A stretch of DNA of 22,312 nt from an uncultured Eubacteriales bacterium (GTDB lineage Bacteria > Bacillota > Clostridia > Oscillospirales > Acutalibacteraceae). Of this stretch, positions 21,409 to 22,312 are shown in pieces; within the stretch, counting starts at the first letter, position 1; each line of letters begins with the position of its first letter. The stretch covers positions 1 to 22,312 of the forward strand of contig CAKSDA010000014.1 in assembly GCA_934444895.1 (NCBI GenBank), written 5' to 3'. A program made the translations under genes and the position numbers. The notes under the pieces were generated by a model. The model had not been told where the DNA came from, did no database searches, and worked only from the letters and a program-made list of their open reading frames with translations.

Positions 21409-22275
21409 TTAATAATTACACACACCTGAAAAAAAATCAAGTGCATTTAAATAAAAAATTTTATTTAAAAGTTCTTCACCGTATGAAAACTTTGAAAGAT
21501 AGCAATAAAGTTTCGGCAGATCACAGGATTTTGACAGTTTTTTATCCATAACCGCTCCGTCAAAATCCGTGCCTATGGAAATATTGTTATACATTGAAAG
21601 ATCTATAAGATGATCTATGTTTTCCTTAATTTTAAAAAACACATCGATGTCTCCCAAAAATTCAGGATAAAAGCAAATTCCCACGAGGCCTCCCTTTTCC
21701 CTTATTTTTAACAGAATATCATCATCAAGATTCCTTGCATGTTTAAAAACTTTGTTGCAGCACGAATGGGAAGCAATCACATAATCCGCAACTTCTATGG
21801 CTCTTTTTGCAGACCTTTTATTCAAATGAGAAATATCCAAAACCATATGTTTTTCATTCATTCTTTTAATTATTTGAATTCCCTTTTCAGAAAGTCCGCA
21901 ATCAGCTCTGCACCCTCCGGCAAGAGAGTTTTCTCCGTTCCAACTGAGGCTTATAAGCCTCACACCGTCGCTTTGAAGCTTATCAAGATATTTTGGATAT
22001 TCGGATAAAAATCCACCGTTTTCCAAAGACAGAAAAATCCCATCTTTTCTACCCGGCAAACTGAACTTTAATCCGTTTTTATTTAAATAACAAACAAAGT
22101 TGTCCCTCATTCGCTCATATGTTTCTATAGGGTGAGAATCCCCGTCATTCAGCCATATTGCCGCAAACTGGGCATATTTCTCAAATGATCTTCCGTAAAG
22201 ATCAACCGATGATTCGCAGGACATATCCTCCGATATCTTAAGCGCCACATCTGCATGAAGGTCAAAAAAATTCAT
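21409..22275 (-). CDS. Membrane dipeptidase family M19 (renal dipeptidase-like)
   Basis: This is a 288-residue zinc dipeptidase. Metal ligands appear in order: His7-x-Asp9 (DLHADVA), bridging Glu85 (SLENGG), His150 (DISHLN) and His170 (ASHSCC), followed by the GTDFDG motif at 235-240. Family members hydrolyse dipeptides, including D-amino-acid-containing ones, and may serve peptidoglycan or peptide turnover; the substrate here is not known. No signal peptide is seen, so it is probably cytosolic despite the family name. GGAG lies 9 nt before the ATG. It lies 108 bp upstream of thrC in the same direction; upstream neighbours are outside the window. Confidence 0.94.
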   Translation of the reverse strand: MNFFDLHADVALKISEDMSCESSVDLYGRSFEKYAQFAAIWLNDGDSHPIETYERMRDNFVCYLNKNGLKFSLPGRKDGIFLSLENGGFLSEYPKYLDKLQSDGVRLISLSWNGENSLAGGCRADCGLSEKGIQIIKRMNEKHMVLDISHLNKRSAKRAIEVADYVIASHSCCNKVFKHARNLDDDILLKIREKGGLVGICFYPEFLGDIDVFFKIKENIDHLIDLSMYNNISIGTDFDGAVMDKKLSKSCDLPKLYCYLSKFSYGEELLNKIFYLNALDFFSGVCNY

Positions 22276-22312
22276 CCTCAGTCACTCCGAAAGCATTTTC
22301 AATATGATTAAT

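Overview
The window is a housekeeping segment of a low-GC Gram-positive genome, most likely a clostridial Firmicute (Oscillospirales/Ruminococcaceae type; the family is inference). Support comes from the Bacillus/Clostridium gene order rpsJ-...-secY-adk-map-(KOW gene)-infA-rpmJ-rpsM-rpsK, the zinc-type S14, an adenylate kinase with a four-cysteine LID, strong AGGAGG-type ribosome binding sites, sigma-A-like promoters with A-tracts, and a small DUF1540 protein found mainly in Clostridia.

Layout: positions 1-13167 are one unbroken minus-strand S10-spc-alpha ribosomal protein cluster, read from rpsJ (start 13167) to rpsK (cut by the left edge). Most gaps are 0-25 nt and several stops and starts overlap as TAATG or TGATG. 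The only sizeable gaps lie between rpsJ and rplC and between rplW and rplB, and both hold inverted repeats. A strong promoter (TTGAAA-17-TATTAT, 13439-13467) drives the cluster through a leader of about 265 nt with mutually exclusive pairings. On the other side of this intergenic region a plus-strand carD/cdnL gene diverges and ends at a strong hairpin terminator just before the 3' end of clpX.

Positions 14340-18236 carry the minus-strand protein-quality-control genes tig, clpP and clpX in transcription order. Trigger factor has an unusual Lys/Ala/Thr-rich tail of about 80 residues. The 333-nt tig-clpP gap has a candidate promoter and several inverted repeats. Positions 18464-22275 hold a metallophosphoesterase (-), a DUF1540 Cys-rich miniprotein (+) with its own promoter and terminator, threonine synthase (-) and an M19 membrane dipeptidase (-).

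Functionally, the ribosomal cluster supplies ribosome parts plus SecY, Adk, Map and IF-1. L23 and L29 build the tunnel-exit site where trigger factor docks, and ClpXP degrades failed products. I see no mobile element, CRISPR array, defence system or biosynthetic cluster. The best candidates for something undescribed are regulatory or architectural: the rpsJ leader, the clpP leader, the trigger-factor tail, a phased degenerate repeat upstream of tig, and a 26-bp palindrome beside a tRNA T-arm-like sequence.
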